Positions 21,505-30,637 of a stretch of DNA of 64,000 bases are shown in pieces (positions within the stretch are counted from its first letter, which is position 1; every line of letters begins with the position of its first letter). Source of the stretch: Citrobacter freundii (GTDB lineage: Bacteria > Pseudomonadota > Gammaproteobacteria > Enterobacterales > Enterobacteriaceae); the NCBI RefSeq assembly GCF_029717145.1, contig NZ_CP099222.1, forward strand, positions 1,798,001 through 1,862,000, given 5' to 3'. The translations under genes and the position numbers were made by a program. Under the pieces are notes generated by a model, which ran no database searches, was not told where the DNA came from, and saw only the letters and a program-made list of their open reading frames with translations.

Positions 21505-22133
21505 CGTGAGCTCACCAGCGTGGCGAATGCCTGTGGGCTATCCGCCCCTGCAGCATTGGCTTCGTCAGTGTCGATATGCATTTCAAGACGCATATCTGGC
21601 GAGACGCGAACGGCAACGTTATCGAAGATCAGTCTGCGTTCATCTCCATTGATGGCGACGGAGACTTTATCGCCATGTGACACGCGTAGGATCAGCGCAT
21701 CAAGCGGTGACATATGAATGTGCCGCTGGGCGACAATCACTCCGCATGAGATATCCAGTTCAGCAAAAGGACTCACCAGGCGAATGCCCGGCGTTCCCTG
21801 AATATTGCCGGACATACGCAACGGCGCAGCGATACCCAGCGTGCGGGCGTCGGTGCGGGAGATTTCTACCTGGCTGGTGCTACGTAGCGGTCCCAGCAAA
21901 CGCACATTTTTTAGCTGGCCTTTTGGACCCACCAGCGTAACGGTCTGATCTGCGGCATATTGTCCAGGCTGCAGCAGACCTTTTTTCTCGCTGATGGGCT
22001 GATTGGGAAACAAACGAGCGTAATCTTCAGCACAAAGATGGATATGACGATTAGAGATCCCCAGTGGAATAGGGCGCTCGCGCATTTCATCCAGTACTTT
22101 ACTGACCGTAGTCTCCAGTTGCTGTTTATCCAT
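21501..22133 (-). CDS. pduL: Phosphotransacylase PduL
   Basis: A 210-residue PduL-type phosphate propanoyltransferase, unrelated in fold to Pta. It converts propionyl-CoA and phosphate to propionyl-phosphate and recycles CoA in the lumen. Two zinc-binding histidine motifs, S-N-R-H-I-H-L (about 27-33) and Q-R-H-I-H-M-S (about 136-142), are present. An N-terminal amphipathic helix (1-18) is the encapsulation signal. It overlaps pduK by one base. Confidence 0.95.
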   Translation of the reverse strand: MDKQQLETTVSKVLDEMRERPIPLGISNRHIHLCAEDYARLFPNQPISEKKGLLQPGQYAADQTVTLVGPKGQLKNVRLLGPLRSTSQVEISRTDARTLGIAAPLRMSGNIQGTPGIRLVSPFAELDISCGVIVAQRHIHMSPLDALILRVSHGDKVSVAINGDERRLIFDNVAVRVSPDMRLEMHIDTDEANAAGADSPQAFATLVSSR

Positions 22134-22597
22134 TACGCTTCACCTCGTTTACCAGAATGCAGGCAGAGTGAGCGAGGCTCTCCCTTCTGGCGCGGACAGG
22201 CAGGGTCGAGACACAGATTGCAGCTAATCAGGTCTGTATCTTGTGGTGCTTCGGGTAATTCACTTTCCACAACCACCTGTACTTCCACCTCGACAGGTGT
22301 GGGTTCAGGGATGGGCTCAGGCGTCGAAACGACGCTGTGCGAAAGGATGCCTTCCCCGGGTCTGGAAATGACTTTGTGCGCAACCAGACCTTCCCGCTGG
22401 TCTGCAAAGCTGGCACCGGTGGAAATGGCCGCCTGCACGGAGGCCACATCCCCGATGATTTTGATCACCGTCCAGCCTGAGCCGTTGGTTTTTTCGAGGC
22501 CCACCAGCGTGATGGAGGCGGCTTTCGCCATGACATCCGCGCAACTGATGGCTAATGCCAGACCACTAACTTCAAGTAATCCCAGTGATTGCTTCAC
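22133..22597 (-). CDS. pduK: Shell protein PduK with C-terminal Cys motif
   Basis: A 154-residue minor shell protein. Residues 1-88 form a BMC domain. A Pro/Glu/Val-rich linker (about 92-120) joins a short tail with C126-x2-C129-x4-C134-x10-C145-x-H147, which could bind a metal or iron-sulfur cluster. The first methionine is followed by the BMC segment L-G-L-L-E-V-S-G. It starts 23 bases after pduJ and overlaps pduL by one base. Confidence 0.93.
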   Translation of the reverse strand: MKQSLGLLEVSGLALAISCADVMAKAASITLVGLEKTNGSGWTVIKIIGDVASVQAAISTGASFADQREGLVAHKVISRPGEGILSHSVVSTPEPIPEPTPVEVEVQVVVESELPEAPQDTDLISCNLCLDPACPRQKGEPRSLCLHSGKRGEA

Positions 22598-22620
22598 GCT
22601 GTGCTCCTTGTTGCAACGGT

Positions 22621-22896
22621 TTAAGCGGATTTAGGTAAAATGGCTTCGACGTCGCTGTGTGGACGCGGGATGACGTGGCAGGATTTCACCTCGCCAACGG
22701 CGCTGGCGGCAGCGCTGCCAGCGTCTACAGCAGCTTTAACCGCGCCGACATCCCCACGAACCATGACGGTGATAAGGCCCGAGCCAATTTTTTCGTAACC
22801 AACCAACTGCACGTTAGCGGATTTCACCATGGCATCAGCGGCTTCAATAGCGCCGACAAGCCCTTTTGTTTCAACCAGTCCCAGTGCGTTATTCAT
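22621..22896 (-). CDS. pduJ: Major shell protein PduJ (BMC hexamer)
   Basis: A 91-residue single-domain BMC protein, closely similar to PduA ([24 protein letters not shown]). Hexamers tile the shell facets. Near-duplicates PduA and PduJ lie at different operon positions; in Salmonella the position rather than the sequence has been reported to decide which one carries propanediol through the pore. Confidence 0.96.
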   Translation of the reverse strand: MNNALGLVETKGLVGAIEAADAMVKSANVQLVGYEKIGSGLITVMVRGDVGAVKAAVDAGSAAASAVGEVKSCHVIPRPHSDVEAILPKSA

Positions 22897-22915
22897 ACTG
22901 CTTTTCTCCTGTGGA

Positions 22916-23266
22916 TTATGAGTGGCATTCCCGGAAGGGGATGCCTTTAACCAGCCGCGCAGCGTTATTACCGATGCGCCGACGAGCGTGGCTATCTTGT
23001 TGATACGTCAGCGTAAAAAGTGGCGCTGAGGTCGGTAAATTTTTGTAGTGCACAACCAGTTGTTCCCGGTTACATCCAATGCCGACGAGCAGCGGTGACT
23101 GACATGCCGCCAGCCATGCGCTGTGGATGATGTCGGCGGAATGGCTCTCCTGAACCACAAAGGGGATCCCTTCTTCTTCAATACCCAGCAGGACGTCATT
23201 CCAGAGTGACATGTCCTCTCCCAGGGTGAAGATCACGATAGCCGGTGCGCTGAGGTTACTTTCCAT
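22916..23266 (-). CDS. pduH: Diol dehydratase reactivase small subunit PduH
   Basis: A 116-residue small subunit of the chaperone-like reactivase that swaps damaged cobalamin out of PduCDE together with PduG. The fold resembles the dehydratase beta subunit (G-I-E-E-E-G-I-P-F near the N terminus). The longer open frame from 23380 lies inside pduG. The ATG at 23266 was chosen for the family length and because it overlaps the end of pduG by 11 bases. Confidence 0.92.
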   Translation of the reverse strand: MESNLSAPAIVIFTLGEDMSLWNDVLLGIEEEGIPFVVQESHSADIIHSAWLAACQSPLLVGIGCNREQLVVHYKNLPTSAPLFTLTYQQDSHARRRIGNNAARLVKGIPFRECHS

Positions 23267-25088
23267 GAGCAAATGCCTTGTACCAGGAGAGGATAAGCCC
23301 AGTTGCGACAGCATTTCGTGGGCCTTCGGTACCGCGAATATTGCCGCGACCCGCAACCAGCCGGTAGTGCGCCAGCGCATCCGTTACCAGCTGTGGAACT
23401 TCGAAGTCCAGAGAAGAGCCACCAACCAGAACCACAAACGGGATGTCGCGAATATTTCCTGTGGGGCTAACCTGACGAAGCGCTCTCAGCGCATTGGTGA
23501 CAAATACGCGCTCCTTGGCGCTGCGGCGAATGACGCGAACTTTCTCCAGAGCCAGGTCCCCAGGTAATGGCACCAGTTCATCGGGTTTCACCACACAGAC
23601 CCGGGCGAATACCGTTGGCGGCAGGGGAGAAGGAAAGAACTGAACGCTGCCATCTTCGTGGCGAAGGTGGAACAGGCTTTCTACTTTCGCCAGCGGATAT
23701 TTTTTGATCTCCTCGGCGAGGTAACGATCTTCCAGTCCCAGTTCACGGGCAATAATCATCGTGACCATATCGCCCGCACCCGCCAGGTGTGTGGCAATAA
23801 TTTCGCCTTTTGGATTAATGATTGAGGCGTCAGTGGAACCTGCGCCGAGATCCAGAATGGCCAGCGGACGCGTCGTGCCCGGCGTAGTGAGGGCACCCAG
23901 GATGGCCGCTTCGGCTTCAGCGCCGCCTACCTGAACGTCGATGTTGAGCTTTTGCGTGATCTCCTGGGCTATCATCGCCATTTGCAGGCGATCTGATTTC
24001 ACCATTGAGGCAATACCCACCGCCTGTTCCAGCGAGAACTCTCCGGCGAGTCCCCCCGTCACGCTGACGGGAACGGAGGTATCAACAGCCAATAAATCCT
24101 GGATGAAGATTTCATGGCTGGGCTTGTTGGTTAACTCCGCCATGGTCTGGCGTACATGTTCCAGCATGCCGCCAATATTGGTTCCTGCTTCGCCGATAAC
24201 GTTATCAAGCCGTGGGCATTCGCCTACCGCCTTCATAATGGCTTCCGCGCCTGCGGCAACGTCGACGCGAACAGTACGTCCTTGCGACTGGAGTTCGAGG
24301 TTTCCGGCAGGAATGGCTCGCGCTTTTACATCGCCCGACGGTGTTTTCACGACGACCGCTGAGCGGTTACCAATCAGGGCACGTGCCATAGGGACAATAT
24401 TTTTGGTCTCGTCCGCATTCAGGTTAAAAACAGTCGCAATCCCGTAAGGATTAGAGAGCGTTTCAATCACCTTTCCGGGGATAGCGACCTCAATGGCCGC
24501 CAGCATCCCTAACGGGATCCGATCGATATAGCGCACTTCGTCGACGATGGGCAGCGGCGTAGTAAGACGGTTGCTGACCAGCACGCCATCGTCCTGTTGC
24601 AAAATAACGCCGGTTAGCTGATATCCGGCGCGAACGGAGGCATTAATCATGGTGGCGACATCGGCAAAATCGAATGCCGATGACACCACCAGGATATAAG
24701 GCATATCCGCCGGACGGGTTAACAACTCTTCCGGCGTAATTGTGACGCCAACACCTAACCCGACCCCACCAGGCGTTTTAGGGTTGTGGCCTATCATGGT
24801 TGACTCGGTGATGATGGTTTCGGTGATCGTCTCCATCGCCACATCACCAATGACCGGCGTGGCTTCGTTAATACGGATGAGCGAAATATCGCTGACATTG
24901 ATGCCTGCATTTTTTGCTGCAAGCGTAAGCGCCTCCTGAATGCCAAACACATTACGTAACGTGCCCTTAATTCCAGTCGTTTCTGCCAGTGCGCTGGTTG
25001 TAATGCTCAGCGTGCCAGCGTCATCCAGAGTCGCGAGAGCGACTTCTGTTGATGAGTTGCCTATGTCAATGCCAGCTATATATCGCAT
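23256..25088 (-). CDS. pduG: Diol dehydratase reactivase large subunit PduG
   Basis: A 610-residue ATPase with an actin/Hsp70-like core. N-terminal G-I-D-I-G-N-S-S-T-E and the second phosphate motif L-D-L-G-A-G-S-T-D-A-S bind ATP. With PduH it reactivates inactivated propanediol dehydratase by releasing spent cofactor. Two adjacent ATGs exist (25091 and 25088); the second has the better distance to AGGGA and gives the known length. It follows pduE by 15 bases. Confidence 0.95.
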   Translation of the reverse strand: MRYIAGIDIGNSSTEVALATLDDAGTLSITTSALAETTGIKGTLRNVFGIQEALTLAAKNAGINVSDISLIRINEATPVIGDVAMETITETIITESTMIGHNPKTPGGVGLGVGVTITPEELLTRPADMPYILVVSSAFDFADVATMINASVRAGYQLTGVILQQDDGVLVSNRLTTPLPIVDEVRYIDRIPLGMLAAIEVAIPGKVIETLSNPYGIATVFNLNADETKNIVPMARALIGNRSAVVVKTPSGDVKARAIPAGNLELQSQGRTVRVDVAAGAEAIMKAVGECPRLDNVIGEAGTNIGGMLEHVRQTMAELTNKPSHEIFIQDLLAVDTSVPVSVTGGLAGEFSLEQAVGIASMVKSDRLQMAMIAQEITQKLNIDVQVGGAEAEAAILGALTTPGTTRPLAILDLGAGSTDASIINPKGEIIATHLAGAGDMVTMIIARELGLEDRYLAEEIKKYPLAKVESLFHLRHEDGSVQFFPSPLPPTVFARVCVVKPDELVPLPGDLALEKVRVIRRSAKERVFVTNALRALRQVSPTGNIRDIPFVVLVGGSSLDFEVPQLVTDALAHYRLVAGRGNIRGTEGPRNAVATGLILSWYKAFAHGK

Positions 25089-25103
25089 CATTTTTCCCTA
25101 AAA

Positions 25104-25622
25104 TTAATCGTCACCTTTGAGTTTCTTACGTTCGACGTACAGCACTGCTGCTTCACGTACGAAGGCTGCGCAAATCTTTGCCTGATAACGATTTTCGAGA
25201 TCGTCGGCGATGGCCATCAGCTCGTCTTTGGTTGAGCGGTATGGGCGCAGGGCGTTGTAGATCTCAAGGATGCGATCGTCAGGTACTGCGGTCAGTTCTG
25301 CGGCACGTTCAAAGTTCATCGCCAGCCTGTCACGTCCGGCATCTTTGGCGATATCCGCCTGAATGCGCAGCGTTTCTGGTGTGATACGCATATCCTGTGC
25401 GGTGACCTTATTGCTCAGCACATTTTCGAGCGTGAAGTCATCCAGCGTTTTATTGGTGGCGGTTTTTACCCACTCAGGGTGTTTATTGGCGAGCGGGTAA
25501 TCCGTCACTTTCGCGGTATGCGCTGATGAACCAGTCGCGGCTGGAGTGACGGTCTCTCCCTGCAGACTGTTCATTCGGCTCAACACATCCCGAACCATCG
25601 ATTCAATTGCGTCGGTATTCAT
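25104..25622 (-). CDS. pduE: Propanediol dehydratase small subunit PduE
   Basis: A 172-residue gamma subunit of B12-dependent diol dehydratase. It begins with an amphipathic helix (T-D-A-I-E-S-M-V-R-D-V-L-S-R-M) followed by a linker to about residue 40 and the core domain. The ATG at 25622 has AAGGAT upstream; an in-frame TTG at 25640 would add six residues and is less likely. It starts 14 bases after pduD. Confidence 0.95.
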   Translation of the reverse strand: MNTDAIESMVRDVLSRMNSLQGETVTPAATGSSAHTAKVTDYPLANKHPEWVKTATNKTLDDFTLENVLSNKVTAQDMRITPETLRIQADIAKDAGRDRLAMNFERAAELTAVPDDRILEIYNALRPYRSTKDELMAIADDLENRYQAKICAAFVREAAVLYVERKKLKGDD

Positions 25623-25636
25623 GGAGTTATCCTTTA

Positions 25637-26311
25637 TCAAAGCGCCACGCGCAGTTCCTGCGGGTTTTTGCCCGTCACGACGTATTTGGTCTCTTTAATG
25701 TGCAGAATGGCTGATTTCGCCTGGTACTTCGGACGCGCCATCTGATCATTCAACGTCGGGACCGGTTGTGGAGATTCACGCTTGGCGTAACGCGCGGCGT
25801 TCTTACCGATCTGCCGGTAGGTTTCCAGCGTCAGGAGTGGGGCCTGAGGGAACAGCTCCAGGTTAGAAAGCGGCGGTAACCCCTGCTGGTGGATAACCGT
25901 GGTGCCTTTGGACTGGATGCCGATTGAAATACCGGAACCACTCAGACGGTTACCTTCCACGGCGACAAACGCCACATCGGAGGATTTAAAGCAGCGGATG
26001 ACGCGTGCTTTAATGCCTTCTTCTTCAATACCCGCGATCACTTCGCGCAAAATATTCTTGTGCGGAATACCGACGATATTGACGGTCTGCGAGAGCCCAA
26101 ACGCCGGACCAACGGCAATAATCACTTCATCCTGCTGCTGGCCCTGTTTGGCTTCGCCAATTTCGGTCAGAAAACTGTCACCTGGCGCGGTTGCCATCTG
26201 CGGTGCGGTTGTCGCGGCAGACGAGCGGAAAGAAACAGGCTTATCGCTGGTCTGCATTTCAGACAGCACATCTTCAATTATCTGGCGCAGCAGCTTTTCA
26301 TTGATTTCCAT
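25637..26311 (-). CDS. pduD: Propanediol dehydratase medium subunit PduD
   Basis: A 224-residue beta subunit of diol dehydratase. The N-terminal helix ([13 protein letters not shown]) is the established encapsulation peptide for the whole PduCDE enzyme. The core contains [10 protein letters not shown] and [10 protein letters not shown], also seen in PduH, reflecting shared ancestry. It lies 10 bases after pduC. Confidence 0.96.
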   Translation of the reverse strand: MEINEKLLRQIIEDVLSEMQTSDKPVSFRSSAATTAPQMATAPGDSFLTEIGEAKQGQQQDEVIIAVGPAFGLSQTVNIVGIPHKNILREVIAGIEEEGIKARVIRCFKSSDVAFVAVEGNRLSGSGISIGIQSKGTTVIHQQGLPPLSNLELFPQAPLLTLETYRQIGKNAARYAKRESPQPVPTLNDQMARPKYQAKSAILHIKETKYVVTGKNPQELRVAL

Positions 26312-26321
26312 AGTTCACCCC

Positions 26322-27986
26322 TTAGCCAAGCTCGTTGGGATCAAGTGCGCCGGGGATGTTTTTAATTTCTTCCCAGCGTTCGCCTTGCAGGCGATAACCT
26401 GTTGCCGGACCGGCATAATCGTTGACGTCATTCACCGCGGAAAGCACCTGTCCGTCGCCGACGATAATGGCGGAGGTATGCAGATAGTCTCCGGTTAACT
26501 TGGCTTTCTGGATGTTGAGCATATCCTGAGCAACATCGGTAAATCCGCCCTGGGCCAGGGCTTTCACCACTTCCAGTCCGTTGCGGTTTTTGCTGATGAT
26601 CTCTTGCGCAAACTTAATGTCTTCAACGATGTTACGTTCTGGCATATCTTTCGAGCCGTGGGCGTAAGTCGCGGCTTCAACTTCTTCATCGGTGATGGGG
26701 GGCAATCCCATTCCAGCAAACACTGCCTGCAGTGCGCGGGCCGCTTTGTTACGAATGGCGATGACGTCTTCTTCACGCACCGGACGCAAACCCCCGTCGA
26801 CTTTCAGGTCACGCTGGAGAACGTTGTAGTCGTCAAAGTCTTCGGCATCTTCGTTAGAGCCTGCAAACATGTTGTCGTAGTTCGGCACGGCGGAATAACC
26901 GGAAGAGATGAAGTCAGTTCCTGGCAGGAATTGCATCAGCAAACGCGCGGTACGGCGCATATCCGAGTGGGTAAAGGTTTGGTCGTTACTGGAGGCGCAT
27001 TCGAGATCCAGTGACGAGCAGATCAGGTTTTCTGCCAGCACTGCGCGGATACCTGACGGTACGGCGGAAGGGACGCCGATGCAGCTAACGGACCCATTCT
27101 GTAAACCCTGCACGCCAGCGGCTTTGGTGATGTAAATGCAGCGGGCTTCCAGATACAACATGGATTTGCCTTCTGCATAACCCATCTGCACTTCTGAGCC
27201 TGAGCCTGAGGTAAAGCGCATTTTCAGACCGCGTGAGGCATAAGAAGAGGCCAGGAAGCCTTTTGACCATGGGGTGTCGTCACCATCGGTAAAGACCGGC
27301 TCAGTACCGTACACGGAAATCGTTTCTGCATAGCAGGTATGGCCTAACATGCCGAGTTTGAGCTCGGTGGCTTCTTCCAGTGAGCACTGGGTTAATACGC
27401 CGGGACGCCCAACCTGTGAACCGACCAGCAGAGCAATAGCGTTAAACGGGGCATAGCGTGCCACGGCAACGGTTGTTTCCTGCTCGTCAAATCCACGCCA
27501 TGCGCCTTCTGCTGCATCGGCCGCAATCTGCACCGGGTTGTCTTTAACGTTGGTGACGTGCGCTTGTTGAGAAGGGGTTCTGCGGGCGCGCATTTTCTGC
27601 ATCGACATCATCATTTCGACGACGTTCATATGCGAAACCACTTCGACAATTTTTGCCGGTGTCATCGCGGTGGTCAGCGGAACGATGTCTTTGCGTTTCA
27701 CATTAGGATCGCAGAGCATATTGGCGAGTTTGACCGAGTCCATCGCCATCACTTCTTCAGCGCGCGCCAGATTAATACCGTAGCGGGCAATGAAATGGTC
27801 TATCAAATCAAATTCACTGGCGGCTTTACCATCCAGTTCGGTGACCATACCGTTAACGATTTTTATGGACGGTTTTGGGTCGTTCGGGCTTTCCATCGCA
27901 ATGAAGCCTTCTTCGATCCACTCCTTAACGAAGCCGTCCTGATTCACAGGGCGTTTCGCCAGTGCTTCAAATCTTTTCGATCTCAT
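26322..27986 (-). CDS. pduC: Propanediol dehydratase large subunit PduC
   Basis: A 554-residue alpha subunit of adenosylcobalamin-dependent diol dehydratase (TIM-barrel). It converts 1,2-propanediol to propionaldehyde by a radical mechanism. It starts with R-S-K-R-F-E-A-L-A-K-R-P-V-N and includes the conserved region E-C-A-S-S-N-D-Q-T-F-T-H-S-D-M-R-R. It holds the substrate, metal and radical site; PduD and PduE complete the enzyme. It follows pduB by 18 bases. Confidence 0.97.
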   Translation of the reverse strand: MRSKRFEALAKRPVNQDGFVKEWIEEGFIAMESPNDPKPSIKIVNGMVTELDGKAASEFDLIDHFIARYGINLARAEEVMAMDSVKLANMLCDPNVKRKDIVPLTTAMTPAKIVEVVSHMNVVEMMMSMQKMRARRTPSQQAHVTNVKDNPVQIAADAAEGAWRGFDEQETTVAVARYAPFNAIALLVGSQVGRPGVLTQCSLEEATELKLGMLGHTCYAETISVYGTEPVFTDGDDTPWSKGFLASSYASRGLKMRFTSGSGSEVQMGYAEGKSMLYLEARCIYITKAAGVQGLQNGSVSCIGVPSAVPSGIRAVLAENLICSSLDLECASSNDQTFTHSDMRRTARLLMQFLPGTDFISSGYSAVPNYDNMFAGSNEDAEDFDDYNVLQRDLKVDGGLRPVREEDVIAIRNKAARALQAVFAGMGLPPITDEEVEAATYAHGSKDMPERNIVEDIKFAQEIISKNRNGLEVVKALAQGGFTDVAQDMLNIQKAKLTGDYLHTSAIIVGDGQVLSAVNDVNDYAGPATGYRLQGERWEEIKNIPGALDPNELG

Positions 27987-28004
27987 GAATCAGCCTCACG
28001 GGTA

Positions 28005-28817
28005 TCAGATGTAGGACGGACGATCGTTTTTCGGTTCTGAGCCGAGGGTCGCAAGCACGGTTTTACCGATTTCGCGCGCGGAGATGACGGCCTGACGTAC
28101 GGCGCCAGAGTCACCGGAAATAACCAGAATGGCTTCGTTACTGAAGCTGGTACCATGGGCAGGGGAGCTATAAGCCACCACTTCGACGTTGGCCGATTTC
28201 AGTGCGGTATCGGCCATCAGTACACCAACCGATGCCGGTGCGCCGACGATCACACCACAGGCACGACCAATGGGTGCGCCGAAGGCTTTTTCCAGCGCAT
28301 AGCTGGCACGTGCGGTGTATTGCATTTCGATGTGACCGGCTTCATTGGCGTAGACATCACCAAATGTGCGATCCAGTTCTTTCAGCGCGACTTCAATTCC
28401 GCGTTTTACGTCGGAAACATCGTTGCCGCCGAGGATAATCAGTGAACCGTGGCCTGCTCCGCCTTTGGTATCTCGCGGAAGCTCAATGCTCACCACTTCA
28501 GTATTGGTGGCTTTTACCGCTTCATCCGCGGCCATGATATGGGGGCCTGCGCCGGTACGGGCGCCTAGAATGCCAATGGAGCGATAGCGTTTTTCAAGCT
28601 TCATCGCGTCCAGTAAGGCGCTGTCGACGTTGGCGATCACCAGACCGACGGTGTCGCCAATCGCGGTGCCGACAAATTCCGTTAAACTGCAGCTTTTCTC
28701 TGCCATAGCCGTCTCTCGTGTTGGAAGATTATTTTCAGGGATAGCCTTGTGTTCTGGCGTTGCCACTCGAGCAATCACCTGCGCCATGATCTGTTCAACC
28801 AGCTCATTGCTGCTCAT
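28005..28817 (-). CDS. pduB: Shell protein PduB (tandem BMC), with internal PduB' start
   Basis: A 270-residue major shell protein with two BMC domains forming trimeric pseudohexamers with a possible gated pore. Residues 1-37 are an extra N-terminal tail starting with an amphipathic helix (S-N-E-L-V-E-Q-I-M-A-Q-V-I). A second start at Met38 (28706), with GAGAG upstream, yields the shorter PduB' also found in purified organelles. In Salmonella the tail ties the shell to the enzyme core. It overlaps the pduA stop by one base. Confidence 0.95.
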   Translation of the reverse strand: MSSNELVEQIMAQVIARVATPEHKAIPENNLPTRETAMAEKSCSLTEFVGTAIGDTVGLVIANVDSALLDAMKLEKRYRSIGILGARTGAGPHIMAADEAVKATNTEVVSIELPRDTKGGAGHGSLIILGGNDVSDVKRGIEVALKELDRTFGDVYANEAGHIEMQYTARASYALEKAFGAPIGRACGVIVGAPASVGVLMADTALKSANVEVVAYSSPAHGTSFSNEAILVISGDSGAVRQAVISAREIGKTVLATLGSEPKNDRPSYI

Positions 28818-29098
28818 CAGCTAATTCCCTTCGGTAAGATTTTTTCGACATCGGTATGAGGACGTGGGATCACGTGTACGGCTTTCACTTCACCCACATT
28901 ACGTGCGGCAGCGGCGCCTGCATCTGTTGCCGCTTTTACCGCGCCAACATCGCCGCGAACAATCACGGTGACCAGCCCTGAACCAATTTTTTCGTAGCCG
29001 ACCAGCATCACATTGGCTGACTTCACCATTGCATCTGCGGCCTCTATGGCTGCAGTTAAGCCTTTGGTTTCTACCATTCCTAACGCTTCTTGTTGCAT
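28817..29098 (-). CDS. pduA: Major shell protein PduA (BMC hexamer)
   Basis: A 93-residue canonical BMC-domain protein, almost identical to Salmonella PduA. The [12 protein letters not shown] helix and the pore loop around G-S-G-L-V-T are present. Hexamers form shell facets and a pore for propanediol. First gene of the pdu operon; GAGGT lies seven bases before the ATG. It ends in I-S, one residue short of the Salmonella protein as remembered. Confidence 0.97.
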
Positions 29099-29623
29099 AA
29101 AGACCTCGCCTGGGTTGTTCCGATTTTCATGACTATAAAAAGAAGCGAGGAAAAAGAATGGCTGACTTGAAACGGAGAGTGAAAAAATAGTAAGCGATCG
29201 GTGATATAAAATTGCTTGATATTCTTTTATCTGATTGTTTTTAAATGTTTTTTATTATTTTGCGGATGTGAAAATTTGGTTATGTCAATACCAGATTTAC
29301 ATTTTTGCTAGTGACACGATAAATATCATTTGCTATGCGGGGGAAATGAAATTGTGATGTTTGTTTGAAAACAGAAATCTGCTGTTGGCAATATTTTATT
29401 ATTTTTATAATGCGTTTTTAATAGGGCTAATGACCGTTTTTGTTAGCTGTTTTAATAATGCTGACAGCAAGAATTTGTTATCACTACACGATTTTAAAAA
29501 GGTGGAAGTGCTCAGATTGCCAACAATTTGCCGACGGCGCTTTTTATAGTAAGCCTTGAAGTACTCTACTGCCAGCAGGGAGTCCGCTGGTACAGACACG
29601 AACTCTGCTTAGAAGGTGTCACA
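29099..29623. promoter_or_regulatory. Divergent pdu / pduF-pocR control region
   Basis: A 525-base, strongly AT-rich region between divergent pduA and pduF. No gene is credible; the short open frames lack ribosome sites and family resemblance. It must contain the main pdu promoter, activated by PocR with propanediol and, in Salmonella, CRP and ArcA. A CRP half-site TTGTGATGT (around 29352) is visible, but no full operator can be named with confidence. Confidence 0.6.
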
Positions 29624-30433
29624 ATGAACGATTCACTAAAAGCGCAATGCATTGCCGAGTTTTTAGGTACCGGGCTGTTCCTGTTTTTTGGCATTGGATG
29701 CCTGAGTGCCCTTAAGGTGGCCGGTGCGAGTTTAGGGTTATGGGAAATATGCATCATTTGGGGTCTTGGGATTTCGCTGGCGGTCTACCTGACTGCCGGA
29801 ATATCCGGGGCACACCTCAACCCTGCGATTACCATCGCTCTGTGGCTGTTTGCCTGTTTCCCTGGGCGTAAAGTTTTACCCTATACGGTCGCGCAAGTCG
29901 CGGGTGCCTTTGGCGGCGCGTTGCTGGCCTATTTGCTGTACGGCAGTTTATTCATTGAATATGAGACGGCGCACCATATGGTTCGTGGCAGTCTTGAAAG
30001 CCTGCAACTGGCCAGTATTTTTAGTACTTATCCGGCCTCTGCGCTTAGCGTATGGCAAGCGGCGCTGGTGGAAGTGGTCATCACGTCCATTCTGATGGGT
30101 ATGATTATGGCGCTGACGGACGATGGCAATGGGGTGCCTAAAGGTCCTCTCGCGCCATTGCTGATTGGTATTCTGGTTGCCGTCATCGGTGCATCAACAG
30201 GTCCGCTCACAGGATTTGCCATGAATCCGGCGCGTGATTTTGGTCCTAAGTTGTTTGCCTGGTTTGCCGGATGGGGAGATGTTGCGATGACGGGGGGACG
30301 CGATATCCCATACTTTATCGTCCCGATTGTGGCACCGATCATCGGTGCGTGCGCCGGGGCAGCAATTTATCGTTACTTTATTGGCAAAAATTTACCGTGT
30401 AATACTTGTAAGCTGGAGGAAAATGAGAACTAG
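29624..30433 (+). CDS. pduF: Propanediol diffusion facilitator PduF
   Basis: A 269-residue major-intrinsic-protein (GlpF-like) channel that lets 1,2-propanediol into the cell. Six membrane spans and the two pore motifs N-P-A (66-68 in H-L-N-P-A-I-T) and N-P-A-R-D (201-205) are present. The ATG at 29624 has AGAAGG upstream; the frame is open further upstream to 29528 but without support. Divergent from pduA and followed by a terminator before pocR. Confidence 0.96.
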   Translation: MNDSLKAQCIAEFLGTGLFLFFGIGCLSALKVAGASLGLWEICIIWGLGISLAVYLTAGISGAHLNPAITIALWLFACFPGRKVLPYTVAQVAGAFGGALLAYLLYGSLFIEYETAHHMVRGSLESLQLASIFSTYPASALSVWQAALVEVVITSILMGMIMALTDDGNGVPKGPLAPLLIGILVAVIGASTGPLTGFAMNPARDFGPKLFAWFAGWGDVAMTGGRDIPYFIVPIVAPIIGACAGAAIYRYFIGKNLPCNTCKLEENEN

Positions 30434-30501
30434 CTTCATGGAAATTGTTTATTTCTGAAATGCAAAAACTGATTTCGTGATCCGGTTTCCTGAACAGCTT
30501 A

Positions 30502-30530
30502 AAAAGTCTCCCCACAATGGGAGACTTTTG
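30502..30530 (+). terminator. Rho-independent terminator after pduF
   Basis: Perfect 11-bp stem AAAAGTCTCCC (30502-30512) / GGGAGACTTTT (30519-30529), with A-rich 5' and T-rich 3' sides. It separates pduF from pocR, though pocR may still receive read-through. Confidence 0.85.
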
Positions 30531-30637
30531 TTATGGTCCATTAACACCTTTTATCATTGCGTCTAATAGCGAGATGAAAAGTGAATGTAAATAATGTGTT
30601 TTTATTTATAACAATAAATTAACTGAGAGGTTTTATC

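Noticed and set aside
21960..22634. 224-codon plus-strand frame over pduL/pduK
   Set aside because: Antisense to two well-supported pdu genes; low-complexity Ser/Thr-rich translation typical of shadows.
22621..29098. Repeated similar segments of pduA and pduJ as a DNA repeat
   Set aside because: Similarity comes from homologous BMC domains, not from a mobile or structural repeat.
29361..29549. 62-codon open frame in the pdu/pduF control region
   Set aside because: AT-rich, no ribosome site, no recognisable family; lies in a regulatory region.
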